From Cryptomeria japonica (taxonomy: Eukaryota > Streptophyta > Pinopsida > Cupressales > Cupressaceae), in assembly GCF_030272615.1 (NCBI RefSeq), contig NC_081414.1, forward strand, positions 765,253,483 through 765,317,482: 64,000 nucleotides of DNA, in the 5' to 3' direction. Below the pieces are notes generated by a model. That model did no database searches. It was not told the DNA's origin and was given only the letters and a program-made list of their open reading frames with translations. The translations under genes and the position numbers were made by a program. Of this stretch, positions 23,066 to 34,253 are shown piece by piece (within the stretch, counting starts at the first letter, position 1; every line of letters starts with the position of its first letter).

Positions 23066-23455
23066 GGGAGAGGAGCCAGAACGTTCACGTTTCTCAAAAT
23101 CATATGTGGACATTTCAAAAAAAATAGAATTTTTATACAGTAGCTTGCTTGTCAAGTCTCCTACTCAAAAACAAAATTTCAAGTTCATATGGTCAAATAT
23201 GATGCCACATCAACATGCATATTTGTGAAGGTGTCCAAATTGGTCCCAAATTGTCATAAGATCCATAGGTGTGCACTAAGTCATGTTTGCTTGTGTGCAG
23301 ATGTGGTATCACATCATTGGTTATTTTTTGAATTTTAAAGGTACTTTTTTGGGGAAAAGCATTGACATGACATTTTTAGAGCACCACTATTGGTCTCATT
23401 TTGTCTATGTACTATAACATGTATTGGTACCCGCACATGTATTGGCTCCTCTCCC
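23066..23455. mobile_element. MITE-like element with 13-bp terminal inverted repeats
   Basis: Perfect inverted ends GGGAGAGGAGCCA (23,066-23,078) and TGGCTCCTCTCCC (23,443-23,455) bracket 390 bp of non-coding DNA. Size and ends fit a non-autonomous DNA transposon. Target-site duplication is unclear (TAT on the left, TTA on the right), so I do not assign a superfamily. It sits just beyond the tRNA-Thr relic. Confidence 0.65.
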
Positions 23456-24121
23456 TTAGCAACATAGCTTTCACACATGTAGGACTACCCATTACAACAC
23501 ATCATAATCACAATTTGGATTTTAGTATATAATAAAGCTATTTGGAATATATAGATTTTTTACTATGAGGTTGAAGTATTTGAAATTTGATCTTGTTAAA
23601 CTGATAACTTATCTTCACATGTTCTTTGGGAACACCTCCAAAGAATAAAATGAATTATCTAACGATGTCATACTAAATTTTTAACATTTCCCCTTCCTGA
23701 TAAATATTATAGTTTGAAAAATAACTGAACATCTACTTTTTCATATATTAAGCAAAATACTATGTCTCATAGAATCCACAACTACAGTATTTTGTGATCC
23801 AAAACCCACAATGCTTCTTTCCAAGATAAAAACAGATAAACACAACATTCCTTTTTTTAGTGCATTAATAGTCCCCAAAAATATGTTTCAAACTTCCCTT
23901 GTGCTAACAAAAGGGGCATTTAAAGGTTGTTGAACTATCATACATCTCACCTTACTTACCTTTCAGTTGTCTAGAATTGGGATCATAATTGTTTCATAAG
24001 GAAAATATGAGGTTCGTACTAGCAAACACATTTGTAACTACTAGCTTGCCTAAGTTAGATCTTCATATGTTGGACACAAGGCAAAAATTTTAGCACGATT
24101 ATTATAATTCTCAAATCGATC
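23456..24121. other. Non-coding stretch, nothing recognised
   Basis: AT-rich, without a frame or a recognised repeat. It ends at the LTR edge at 24,122. Confidence 0.5.
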
Positions 24122-25050
24122 CTGTTGTTCTCAAAATCTGATTTCCTTCAATGCCCTTAAAATAATAGGATCTAAAATGGGTGCTGAGAAGACATCAAGA
24201 ATAAGGAGATTCCAGAGACAACATATGACAAGGTTTGGTTAGACTTTCTACACTTCGGGCTTTTCTTAGAGCCCAGGTGGGTATACCTTTTGTGAATTAA
24301 CTTCACACTTTTAAACAACAAATCCACAACAAACCAGTCCAGAAAACCAGTGGATTTATTCACCTTGAAAGCAACTGAAAACAAAGGATGAAACAATACT
24401 TAACTTCAGCATATTTGATCAACAAAGCATGCAATAAACAACCTCGATTAACACCAGTGCCTTATCCAAGGTTACAGAGTCATTTAAATTCAAATAACAC
24501 TTCTGAAACAATATATCCTTATGTCTCCCGTCGGCTTGGTTTCCACTAATCCTGATATATGCCTGGCACATACAAGAATTCAATCATTCTAGACTAAGCT
24601 ATGGTCCTCAAAATTCACAGTTCCCTCCAAAGAATTTACTGGTATGAGTGATCCCGCATATTTAATTTCCCTTCTAAAGAGAAAAGCAAACAAACACTTA
24701 TACTGAGATTGCTTTGCAATTCCTTTCAAACTAAACAACCCTGGATTATTTAGAATAAAGACAGTAAATAAATCTGTGAACAAATGTGAAGACAACACAT
24801 AACTTTTACTCAAAACTGATGGCCTGTATATTGATATTCATTTCAAAGAGTATTACAATGAATTCTGATTCTCCATTAGACTTAGAAAAGCTCAGATAAA
24901 TTTCTGAGGCGTTTTCTTACAAAATTTTGTGATCATTTTCCCTCTAGTCCTGGTATCCATTTATAACAACATGGATGCACAAAGCTTCGGACTTCTCGAG
25001 GAGAGTTTGTTACAATTATTTCCAAAATTGATGAGGTTACAATTTTTACG
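24122..25050 (-). mobile_element. LTR (probable 3' LTR) next to the large unknown ORF
   Basis: It starts TGTTGTTCTCAAAATCTGAT, aligning with the LTR edge TGTTGTTCACCAAAAGTGAT at 37,538. Further shared blocks are ACAACATATGACAAGG, GGTATACCTT and CCAGTGCCTTATCCAAGG followed by ACAGAGTCAT, in the same order as at 37,630-37,960. Identity is only moderate, so it belongs to the same LTR family but is not a young pair-mate. The U3 edge is not fixed: the unknown ORF ends at 25,059. No gene lies on either strand. Confidence 0.6.
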
Positions 25051-25058
25051 TGAAACAG

Positions 25059-26529
25059 TTATGCGCTCTTTTCAACCTCTGCAGTCTGTTCAACAGGTTG
25101 TTCAGTTGCAACCTCTTCTGGCTTTTCAGGGGCGCTCTCCAACTGCTCCGAATCATGAGTGGAATATTTAACTTCCCACTCATTATATGTCTCTTCTGTC
25201 GGCCATGAAAAATTAATCACATCATCTTTACTTTTAGTCAACCTTTTTCCAAGAATTTCTCAGTTTGTTGACTTCTGAATTAAGAAAGCTATAGTGTGAC
25301 TTAATTTTTTCTATTTCCTGTATTGTTATAACAAAGAAAGAGGTATCATCAAGATCAATGATTCCCTTTACCCTTGCTGACAATTTGACTTCGATCTCTT
25401 TGAGCCATATTTGTTTATCTTTCAACTGATCCGGATTGGCAAAAATTTCTGGGAGCAACTCACAAACTTGATCAATGTATTCCTTCTTAAGCAATTTAAC
25501 CCTTCTTTCCACATTATCCACTTCTGTTGCCAATTGCAATAAAATCTTAGTGATATCAGAAGTGGATTTGATAATGGGGTTAGCTCTTGCTTCATCACAG
25601 GAAACACACATGAACTCTAAATCTTGCTCCCTAGGCCTCCATCTGTCAAAAATGGGTGTCAAAATGGCCTTATCTCTCCTTGATTCATTCCATATCTCCA
25701 TGATCTTTCCCACACTATTGTGAAGCAGTGAGGCATTTATAGTGTCTGCAAAACTGGAGATTGTGGCTTTTATTTTCTCCTCATACTTCCCCGCATAAAA
25801 GGCCTGAGTTTGCTTTAGGTTCTCCAATTCTTGGGGAGTTATCTCAATCATTTGAGAGCTGGAAGGCGCAGGAGATGGTGGGAGCTCAATAATGGGGCTA
25901 GTAGGTGGGGGTCTTGCAGGAGAAGAGGCGATCATCAATGTTGAAGACTCACCTTGTTGGCGTTGTCCCATCAGCTGGCTCTGCAATTTGGCAATGATGC
26001 TATCTTTGCCTCTCACCTCCTCCTTGACCCTGTCATAGGCCCTCAAAACTGTTTCCAATTTAATCTGGAGGGCCTCCTTTTCTTTGGCTTCCTTTTCAGC
26101 CACTGCAACACTGAATTTGGCAGTCTCTAACACAGTGCTAGCAGCCTCTACTACCCCTGTACTCTCTACTCTTTTAATCATCAATTCACCAAGGTGACTT
26201 GTCCCTGAGGTGTCTTTACCTTTCTTGTCCTCATTTCTTTTGAGGGACCACATGACTAGTGCAGCATTGTCCTTACTGAATGTAACCCCTTCCATGGGTT
26301 TAGTCTCTTTTCTTACTGCATCTAGTACCAGAGCATCAGCAATATTCCATTCTGGTAAAATGAGCACTCCAGCTTGTGCTACTAGATCTCTTCCCTGTTC
26401 AGGAGTGATGGTTTTGAATTCTTCCATCATCTCCTGTTTTATTTCTTCCTCCACTGAGGCTGGATCTTTATTAGGCTGCTCTGCCTTTTTTGCTTCACAT
26501 CTAGCATTATATTTATCTATATGCTGCTT
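25059..26529 (-). pseudogene. Large unknown element-associated ORF, C-terminal part (coiled coil)
   Basis: This continues the frame from 28,701 after a TAG at 26,530. It comprises an acidic start, an ITPEQGRDLVAQAG segment, a long coiled coil (about residues 105-165 of the piece starting at 26,454, rich in A, E, K and L), and a Pro/Ser linker. A helical region then contains FMCVSCDEARAN and IDLDDTSFFVITIQEIEKIKSHY. A single frameshift near 25,240 carries the frame into a Glu-rich tail ending at 25,059. I do not recognise the family. A scaffold or particle-associated protein is only a guess, based on the coiled coil. Confidence 0.6.
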
Positions 26530-27471
26530 CTAGATAAATTGAATGAATCCTTCAGATGTGACAAAGCTATCATCAGCTAAAAAGGCACTACTGGCCTTCT
26601 TTATCTCAGGATCCCACTCCTGGCCTTTAAGTTCAGTTGAGGTGATATCCATTTGTGCTTCAGTGGGCTCTTCTGGCATCCCTTCTTCCACCTCATCATA
26701 AGTGTATGCAATCTCTCCCAAGCTGCCCAACTGAGAGAGGTATTCAGTTGCTGCTTGTTCATCTCCTATGTGGATAGGAGATTGGGATGGGGAATACAAG
26801 GGTGTATCTGATTGCACTTCCTTCCCCACCCTTTGCTTCTTTGGGCTGTCCTGGATGTCAATGACATCTTGTACCTTCCTCTTTCCTTTGCTTGAAGAGG
26901 GCTCCCTTGTTGTAGACACCAACACACTGTAACCTGATTTCTTATGCAGGGTGTAGTCACCAGGAGGGATTTCTTTAGTGGAAGCTGACTTGCCTAAAAT
27001 CATTCTTGCCTTTTCAGGGTTATTCTTAATTACAACTTCCCTCTTCTCCTTTAATGTTTGCATCACATCTTCAAAGCACACTATCAAAAATTTTATTTTC
27101 TCTTCCAATGGGAAGAAGCTAGACAATGGGTCATAGCTTGCATCAAATTGATGCACAAAATCCAGGGCTTTCTTGTAAGCCACCCATTTTTCTTTCCTCA
27201 ATTCCTGTTCATCTAAGTCAAATTCATTCCTGATGAGGTCTTCAGGAAAGTGGAATTGATGAGGCCTACCTCTGCATGCTACCTTCTTCCGGAACACACC
27301 ATTGTAGAAGCCCTCTGGATCAGCACACCTGGACACTGCAGTGGATAAATGGTAGGGTTTGAGGAAATCCTCAAAACAATTCCAGCCTCCCTTTGTAATT
27401 ACAAATTGGTGGGCTACTGTAGCTATAGGGAAAATTGTCCCTTTGCCTCTGCCTGTTAGCTCTGCCTCTTA
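26530..27471 (-). pseudogene. Large unknown element-associated ORF, middle part
   Basis: This part is in frame with the pieces on both sides. A TAA at 27,469 precedes it and a TAG at 26,530 ends it; both can be read as former CAA or CAG. It contains TIFPIATVAHQFVITKGGW near 27,400, then a charged helical region (KWVAYKKALDFVHQFDASYD) and a likely bipartite nuclear localisation signal (GKRKV, then SPKKQR). A Glu/Asp-rich stretch closes it. No enzyme motif is visible. The pieces together make about 1,210 codons. Confidence 0.6.
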
Positions 27472-28728
27472 TAGGCCACCAATTTGTCTAAGGATCTCAA
27501 CTGTTCCCACTTTGAGGGGGACCTGGTAGGGTAACAAAAATGGGGTGCCTCTGAAACCAAAAACTCTGAAAACTGTGGAGACTGGATATAAGTACATATC
27601 ACCCCAGTTATGAACTATCTTGATATTCTTTGCGAATTCTTTTGGCCTTAAGAATTCCAGAAGAACCTTGGGGACTCTTGGGTTATCAGAGCAAAGGAGA
27701 GTCCTTATTTTGGATGCAAAATATTTATCGAATTTTAGAAAACTAGCATCCTCTATGTCCCATGACAACACAGTACTCCATAGTTGTACTGGCATCTTCT
27801 CTCCTTCCTTCTCTTTTACCAGGTCCATTCTACTGGCGAAATAATCACCACCTTTGAATAGAAAAAGGTGCATCAAGAGTGAGTACCATCTGAATGGCCT
27901 ATCCACCTTCCCATTTTTTATTCCTATCAACCCACCATGGATAGCATTGGCAACATAAGAAGCATAATCAAATGTAATAGCAAGAGAAGGATTCAAAATT
28001 TGAACAATCATTAACAAGTAATGGTTTGGCATATTTGATTCAGCATCCTCTCCTAGAACTTGGCAAAGTGCCCAATACATCTCTTTCGCCCTTAAGGTAA
28101 ACATACTCAATGAAAAAGGCTCTTGCGTGTTGGGCCCTACAACTGCTAACCCTCCTATTTTCAGAAAAAGTTCTTTAAGAGGCTCATTCCTAAGATGACT
28201 CCTCTGTGCACTGTACACCTGGGCTAATTGTGTGAAGTTTATGGGTTCCAAGAAGTTTGTAAACTCACTGAGCCCAAACGCTGTTCTCAGTTCTTCTGCA
28301 TTGATTTCCACGAGGGTTTTCCCATTTACATCTCGGATGCACCTTGTGATTGAATCATAATTTAATGCCATTTGGGTTAGCAAATCTGTATCCATGAATA
28401 CTCCTGGGACTACTAATTTCCCAACATCTAGTTCCCAAACACTGTTTTGAGGAGCAAGAGAATTTCTCATTCCAAATCCGATTCTAAACAGCCCCAACCC
28501 GGACATTCCAACCTGTGGGTCTCTCAACCAATTACCTTTGTCATATAATCCTTCTCCAATTTTCAGACGGGGAGCCCTGGGTACTAACTCCTTGGCCTTA
28601 GATGCCTGGTTAGTTGACAGCGTCAACTGCTCTAAAAAGTCATCACATACACTTCTTTCTAAATAATCAACCTTGCCAGAAAATTCCCTTTTAGGAGCCA
28701 TTTGAAAATGCAACAAGATGAATATCAC
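27472..28728 (-). pseudogene. Large unknown element-associated ORF, N-terminal part
   Basis: The open frame runs from 28,728. The ATG at 28,701 (MAPKREFSG) is the more likely start, because the upstream residues are hydrophobic leader-like sequence. The globular region has no catalytic signature I know. Recognisable blocks are GNWLRDPQVGMSG, LTQMALNYDSITRCIRDVNG, EMYWALCQVLGEDAE and IKIVHNWGDMYLYPVSTVFR. A decayed relative lies at 60.4-62.8 kb with matching blocks, so this is a repeated family. Upstream is a GC-rich region with three 50-bp dyads that also occur in the LTR at 39.0 kb. Downstream is a related LTR. I infer a retrotransposon accessory ORF. Confidence 0.65.
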
Positions 28729-29277
28729 TTCTTAAACACTCCTTCTCACACGAGAATAATTTCACTTATTACACCACACAAGAATAGCTGCAAAATAAGA
28801 AAGAACCTGATGCTTGCTTGAAAGAATTCGCTCTGCAACTGATTCACCTTCTTTGTATTTGAAAAAGATAACTCTGCGTTATTCTTCTGCAAAATCTTTT
28901 AAAAGATATCTACACTTGGTTGTTAAGAAATCAAATGCTTTTACTCTGGGCCTTAACTATGACATTGATTCCGCATGCTTCGGCCGTCCTTTTAAAATCG
29001 AATTCATACGAGAATTCATATTTTAGCTCCAACGGGTTGCAGCCTTCCTGCAAGTGTCTCACTGTTAATTTCATTTCGACGGCTTTGTCTTTAGTCTGGG
29101 TCTCGTCTTTCTATTGGCTACATAATACCACGCGGCATCAGGCCATTGGCTTAGAAAATCCCTTCGCATTCTGTTTTGATACTAGCCAAATGTCTCCCTT
29201 TATACTGTGGCGGGGCCCATATTTTCCCTTTTTGGCCATGTCATCATCATGACACGTGGACGGCCGATATTCATTCT

Positions 29278-29327
29278 CGCTATTTCGTGGCTTTAAGAAG
29301 TGAGCACCTCACCCTTGCGAAATAGCG
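29278..29327. promoter_or_regulatory. 50-bp dyad, copy 1
   Basis: Perfect inverted arms CGCTATTTCG and CGAAATAGCG are separated by exactly 30 bp that contain TTTAAG. A G-box CACGTG lies 20 bp to the left (29,253-29,258). Confidence 0.8.
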
Positions 29328-29557
29328 CCGACCGTCGGATCATCCTTCAAGTTGATCACCTTTTAATCCTTCGAAAAGGTCCTCAGAAATGGTGGGCCCG
29401 CTGAGTCGTCACTAACACTTGGCACCTAGTCACCTGCTGTGCTGATTTGTCGCTCTGTCACTGGCCAGAAGAAGAACCATGGGGGGTCCCACTTTCATCT
29501 CAACAGGTCTGTCTCTTATGTCATCATCAAGACACGTGGACGGTTGATATTTATTCT

Positions 29558-29607
29558 CGCTATTTCGTGGCTTTAAAGGGTGAGCACTTAACCCTTGCGA
29601 AATAGCG
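29558..29607. promoter_or_regulatory. 50-bp dyad, copy 2
   Basis: Same arms and 30-bp spacing as copy 1. The spacer contains TTTAAA, and the G-box CACGTG is again 20 bp to the left (29,533-29,538). Confidence 0.8.
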
Positions 29608-29989
29608 CCGACCCTCAGATCATCCTTCAAGTTGATTGATATTTAACCCCTTAAGAAGGCTCTCAGAGACGGTGGGCCCACGGACACGTCATGGACACTT
29701 GGTGCCTTGTCACTTTCGGAGCTGACTTGTCAATTTCTCATTTGCTGGAAGGAGCCACGGGGTCTCAATAAATTGTAAGAGCTGTCCCTGCCAAGTCATC
29801 TCCACCTGTAAGTCGACTCATCTTTGGGGCCCACTTTTGAACCCTTGGTCCTGACCCGCTGACTGTGGTGACTTGTGCCACGTGCTACCTTTTAATACGC
29901 TAGAAGAAAGCCACGGGGCTCCAACTACCTCTGACAGCTATACCTTTTACTTCCTCCGTCATGACACATGGACGGCTGACATTCATTCT

Positions 29990-30039
29990 CGCTATTTCGT
30001 GGCTTTAAAGGGTGAGCACTTAACCCTTGCGAAATAGCG
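29990..30039. promoter_or_regulatory. 50-bp dyad, copy 3
   Basis: Same arms and spacing, with TTTAAA in the spacer. The G-box position reads CACATG, one transition away from the G-box. Confidence 0.8.
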
Positions 30040-30536
30040 CCGACCGTCGGATCCTTTCTCAAGTTGATCAGCGTTTACTGGGCCCGACACTTTAGAATGA
30101 AATAATACAAGGCGAAATTTTTTCAAATAATCAACATAACCGCCTAGGTAAATAACAAGGGGGGACACTTCCTACGACCCCACGACCCATGACTTAAGTG
30201 AAATAAAGTAACGGCAGAATAGAAACCAGAGGGATTAACAAGGTAAAAGTCTAAAAAATTAAAACCCTTAAACCCCTAAGGTTTAGAACAAAGCTGAAGC
30301 ACTTAGGATTACACCTCATTCGCAAAATTTTCAAGGTACCATAGCCAATTATGGGGAAAGAAGAACCCAATTTTAAAAACAGTAATAACAGCAGCTCTGA
30401 CTGGGGATGGTTGATTGCGAGATCAACACAAGAAAACTCAGAAACTCTGGAGAAACAGACCAAAACACAGACCAAAACCAGAAAACAGGAAAGAAAACAA
30501 AATATATACAAACAAAGGACCTACCGTGCATGGACA

Positions 30537-31469
30537 TTAAGAGAAATAATGCTTCAGGAATTGTCCATACACTGGAAATTCCTGCATCTCATCATTCATA
30601 TTCTTCAAAAAATATGAATCCTTACCATTCAGGTGACAAACTATAAAAGGGCCAATCCATAATGATTCAAATTTTTTATGTTTTCCTTTATCCTGCCCTT
30701 TTGCATTCCATTGAAGAACCCTGTCATCAATTTGAAACTTCCTTAATGATGTCCTTTTATCAAAAAGATATTTTGACTGTAACTGGAGCTTCTGATTTTT
30801 CTTATGGGCAGAAGTTCTAAGCTCCTCCACTTCCACAATTTGGATCATTCTGTTCTCCATTGGTTCAGATATTTCCATGTTCTCTTCCTGCAAAAACTTA
30901 TACACTGGAAGAAGGTTATTTACCGGTAATCTGGCTTGGGTACCATAAACCAACTCAAAAGGTGACATTCCAATGGATTTTTTAACTGTTATTCTATCTG
31001 CCCACAGAGCTAACTTCAACTTTTGATCCCAAGACCTCTTGTTTTCTTCTAGGATCTTCTTGATGATATTTAACAAGCTTTTGTTGCTAGATTCTGCTTG
31101 TCCATTCCCCTGAGGGTGATAAGGCGATGAGTATGACATGAGTATACCATGACTATTGCAAAAACCTACAAATTCTTCTGATCTAAAACACATAGCATTA
31201 TCCATTACCAATTTTGCAGGTGTTCCAAATCTAGTCACAATATTATCCATCAGGAAATCAATGACAATTTTACTAGTAGCTCTTCTTGTGGGAATAGCTT
31301 CTATCCATTTGGTAAAATAATCTGTGGCCACTATAATCCATCCATGACCCCTTCCTGACTTCTCAGCAATTTCTCCAATAAAGTCAATGCCCCATTGGAC
31401 AAAAGGAGCTTCTACAGAGACTGGGTTCAGGGGTAAGGCTCCTTCATACTTGAGCTTAGAAGAAAATCT
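30537..31469 (-). pseudogene. Integrase core and C-terminus of element 3
   Basis: In frame with RT after a TAG at 31,470, just behind the last zinc-binding Cys. The core shows WGIDFIGE (first Asp), MDNAMCFRSEEF (second Asp) and HPQGNGQAESSNK (Glu). MSPFELVYGTQARLP follows, then the C-terminal domain with WIGPFIV and a stop at 30,537 after QFLKHYFS. All catalytic acids are present, so a single nonsense change is the only visible defect. Confidence 0.93.
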
Positions 31470-33560
31470 CTAACATGAATCACATCTTCGAACATATGCA
31501 TGGGTATCTTTAAATAAGGTAGGCCAATAATACCCAGCCCGTATTATCTTACCAGTAGTAGTCTTAGCAGAATAGTGGCCTCCACATACTCCATCATGCA
31601 TTTCAACTAACACTTGTTTAGCTTGAAATTCATCCAAACACATTAGTAACTCCCCATCTCTTTTTCTCCAGAAAAGATCACCCTGAATGAGAACATACTT
31701 TTGAGACTTGAGCTTCAAAGTTCTCTTCTGATTTTGTGTCATTTCCTCTGATAGCATATTACCTTTCAATACTTGGATTATCTCTGTGTACCATGGTTGT
31801 CTCTCAATACTAGTAACCAAAGTATCTTTAACCTCAACATTGTACACTTCTACATTCATGAGATTTGACTCAGTCATGAGCTTAGCCAAACCTAACCCTC
31901 TCACCAATTTAGTGATCTTTATTTCCAAATTGAACTCTTGAATTCTATTGATCCACCTACATCTCTTCCCAATAACCTCAGACTGAGACAAAATATCTTT
32001 AACTGCAGCATGTGGAACATATGCAATGATGTTTGCATTCACCAGATATGGCCTAAAGGCTTTAACAGCTTTAACCAAGGCATAAGCTTGTTTCTCCATG
32101 GTTTCGTATTTCAATTCTGCCGCTTGCAAAGATTTACTATAGAAAGCTATGGGATGTTCATATCCTTCATTGTCCTTTTGTAGTAATACTGCAGCCACCG
32201 TGTGATATGAAGCAAAAGAAAACAGAGAAAAAGGCTTACCATAATCCGGGGATTTCAACACTGGTGCTTCCTGGATTGCCTTCTTAATCTCATTAAAATC
32301 TTTTGAGGCTTCTTGATCCCAATGAAACTTTGCATCCTTCTTGAGCAACTTGACAATAGGCTTCACTATCTCGGCAAAATTTGCAATGAATCTCCTGACA
32401 AAATTCACTTTGCCTAAAAAGGATTGAATACTTTTCACATTTTTAGGTTCAGAGACTCTGTTAATTGCTTCAATTCTTTCAGGGTCTATTCTTACCCCTT
32501 CCTTGGAAACTATGTGTCCCAATAACTTTCCTTCAGTGACCCCAAAATGACATTTCTTGGGATTCAGTGATACACCAAATTCCAAGGCTTTATCGAACAC
32601 CTTCTCTAGATGTCCACAATGATCATCAGCTCTCTTTGAGAAACAAGTTAAATCATCTTGGTAAACCACCATAATGATATTTATGAATTCCTTAAAAGCC
32701 ACATCCATAGCTCTCTGAAATGTAGCCCCTGCATTTTTTAATCCAAATGGCATTCTCACATATACATAGGTTCCCCATGGAGTAGTGAAAGCTGTTTTAA
32801 ACTGTTCAGACTCCTTTACAAGCACTTGATTGTATTCTGAGAAACCATCCATCATGGACAAAAGATCACAACCTGTCACTCTTTGTAGCATTGCTTCCAT
32901 GTTTGGAGATGAATAATTATCTTTTAGGAAAGCAACATTCAGATTCCTAAAATCCACACACAATCTGATGTCTCCATTCTTCTTCCTTACTGGGACCAAA
33001 TTAGAGACCCATGAAGAATGCCTTATTGGTTTAATAATTCCCCCTTCTCTCAATTTTGTCAACTCTTGTTGCATTTTTGTTTCTAATAAGGGGTTGATAG
33101 GTCTCTGTTTCTGTCTGAATGGCTTAGCATCTGGAAGTAAAGGAACTTCATGCTGAAAAAGATCTTGTCTATACGCCTTTAGGTCTTCATAAGACCAAGC
33201 AAAGACATGCTTATACCTTTTCAATAAATTGATAAGATTAGTCCTAACATGAGGGGGTAATTTCTTTCCAATATATACCAACTTGGGGGATGATTCTGTC
33301 CCCAGGTTGACCTCCTCCAACTCTTCTAACTTGGTGGTAGATTGCTGGTGTAAATGACTGTCATTATAACTAAACATACTTTCTAACTCCACCAACCCTT
33401 TAGGTATCTCGTTAGTTTCCAACTGGACAATATCATTTCCAAACACTGTCTCTCTGTCATCCACCACTTCCACCAATGCATTGCAATCAATTTTTTGTCC
33501 ATCATAATCATCAACACATTGGATAAACCTAAGAATATCTTCATCATCAGCAAAAACTTG
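31470..33560 (-). pseudogene. Reverse transcriptase, gypsy RNase H and integrase zinc finger of element 3
   Basis: Part of a 788-residue frame (33,836-31,470). RT: YKHVFAWSYEDLK (about 208-220), HSSWVSNLVPVRKKNGDIR (273-291), RLCVDFRNLN, catalytic D330 in SMMDGFSEYNQ, FGLKNAGATFQRAM and YQDD (392-395). The RNase H follows, but the first Asp is missing (LFSFASYHTVAAVLLQ) and the Glu position reads MEKQAYALV, so it looks inactive. Then comes an HHCC finger (HDGVCGGH, CDSC). A TAG ends the piece. The overall order and the dead RNase H match Tat biology, but the active RNase H lies upstream here. Confidence 0.94.
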
Positions 33561-34253
33561 CCAATTATATACATTATCAGGGATAGCGGGCCTAGCTTTT
33601 ATTTCCACAGTGGAAATACCAGTTAGTGTTGCATCATCATTTTTTAAAGCAACATTAGCTAGGAAATCTGCCATAATATTTTTTGCTCGCTCTATCCAAT
33701 TGATAGAAAAGGCATCAAAATATTCAATAATATCCCAAACAGCATGCTTATATTGCTTCAATTTATCATTTTTGGATGCATATTTAGATCTTACCTGAGA
33801 AACAACCAGCTCTGAATCGCCCATCACTTTCAACAATCAGATTCCATGCCTTTTTGCAACCTCAAGTCCTAATAATAGGGCTTCATACTCTGCAGTATTA
33901 TTTGTGCACTGGAATGCCAATAAGAATGAATATTTAAAAGTTATACCTGATGGGGATACAAAAAGAACCCCTGCTCCAGATCCTTCTTTGGAGCAAGCTC
34001 CATCAAAATACATCTGCCACAACCCATACTGTTGTGCTTGTAACTCGACTACAATTGGGTCAGTGTTCTTCAACTGAGGTGATACTGGCTGAAGTCTGAA
34101 GTTATCTAAATCCACATCAATCATACAATTAAGCATACTAGGGTCCACCTTTTCAATTACCTTAGGAGCTCGTGGCTCCCTGTATAGTTTGACCTGATTG
34201 CCACCAATAGGAATAGTAGCATAAGACAAGTCCAGTTGAACATTTCCCCCCAC
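33561..34253 (-). pseudogene. Archaeal-type RNase H located between protease and RT (element 3)
   Basis: The piece opens at a GTG at 34,253, in the -1 frame relative to protease, with GGNVQLDLSYATIP. The RNase H fold runs from about 34,010 to 33,620: MYFDGACSKEGSGAG (first Asp), NNTAEYEALLLG (Glu), then, past a TGA at about 33,837, KVMGDSELVVSQV (Asp) and NWIERAKNIMADFLA. All catalytic acids are visible. The same frame continues straight into RT, so this is a genuine domain order and not a neighbouring fragment. The TGA could be a former CGA. Confidence 0.9.

Larger units (their letters stand above)
28729..30536 (-). promoter_or_regulatory. GC-rich tandem-repeat region upstream of the unknown ORF (putative internal promoter)
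   Basis: About 1.8 kb without a gene, between integrase and the unknown ORF. From 29,220 to 30,075 it holds three copies of a composite module. Copies 1 and 2 are offset by exactly 280 bp, and the third is 432 bp further. Shared words include GGTGGGCCC, CCACGGGG, GACACGTGGACGG and the 50-bp dyad. About 90 bp past the third dyad the word ACAGTCAGCGG recurs, as it does after the LTR dyad at 39.0 kb. The nearer 550 bp (28,730-29,240) looks like an untranslated leader. Confidence 0.5.
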
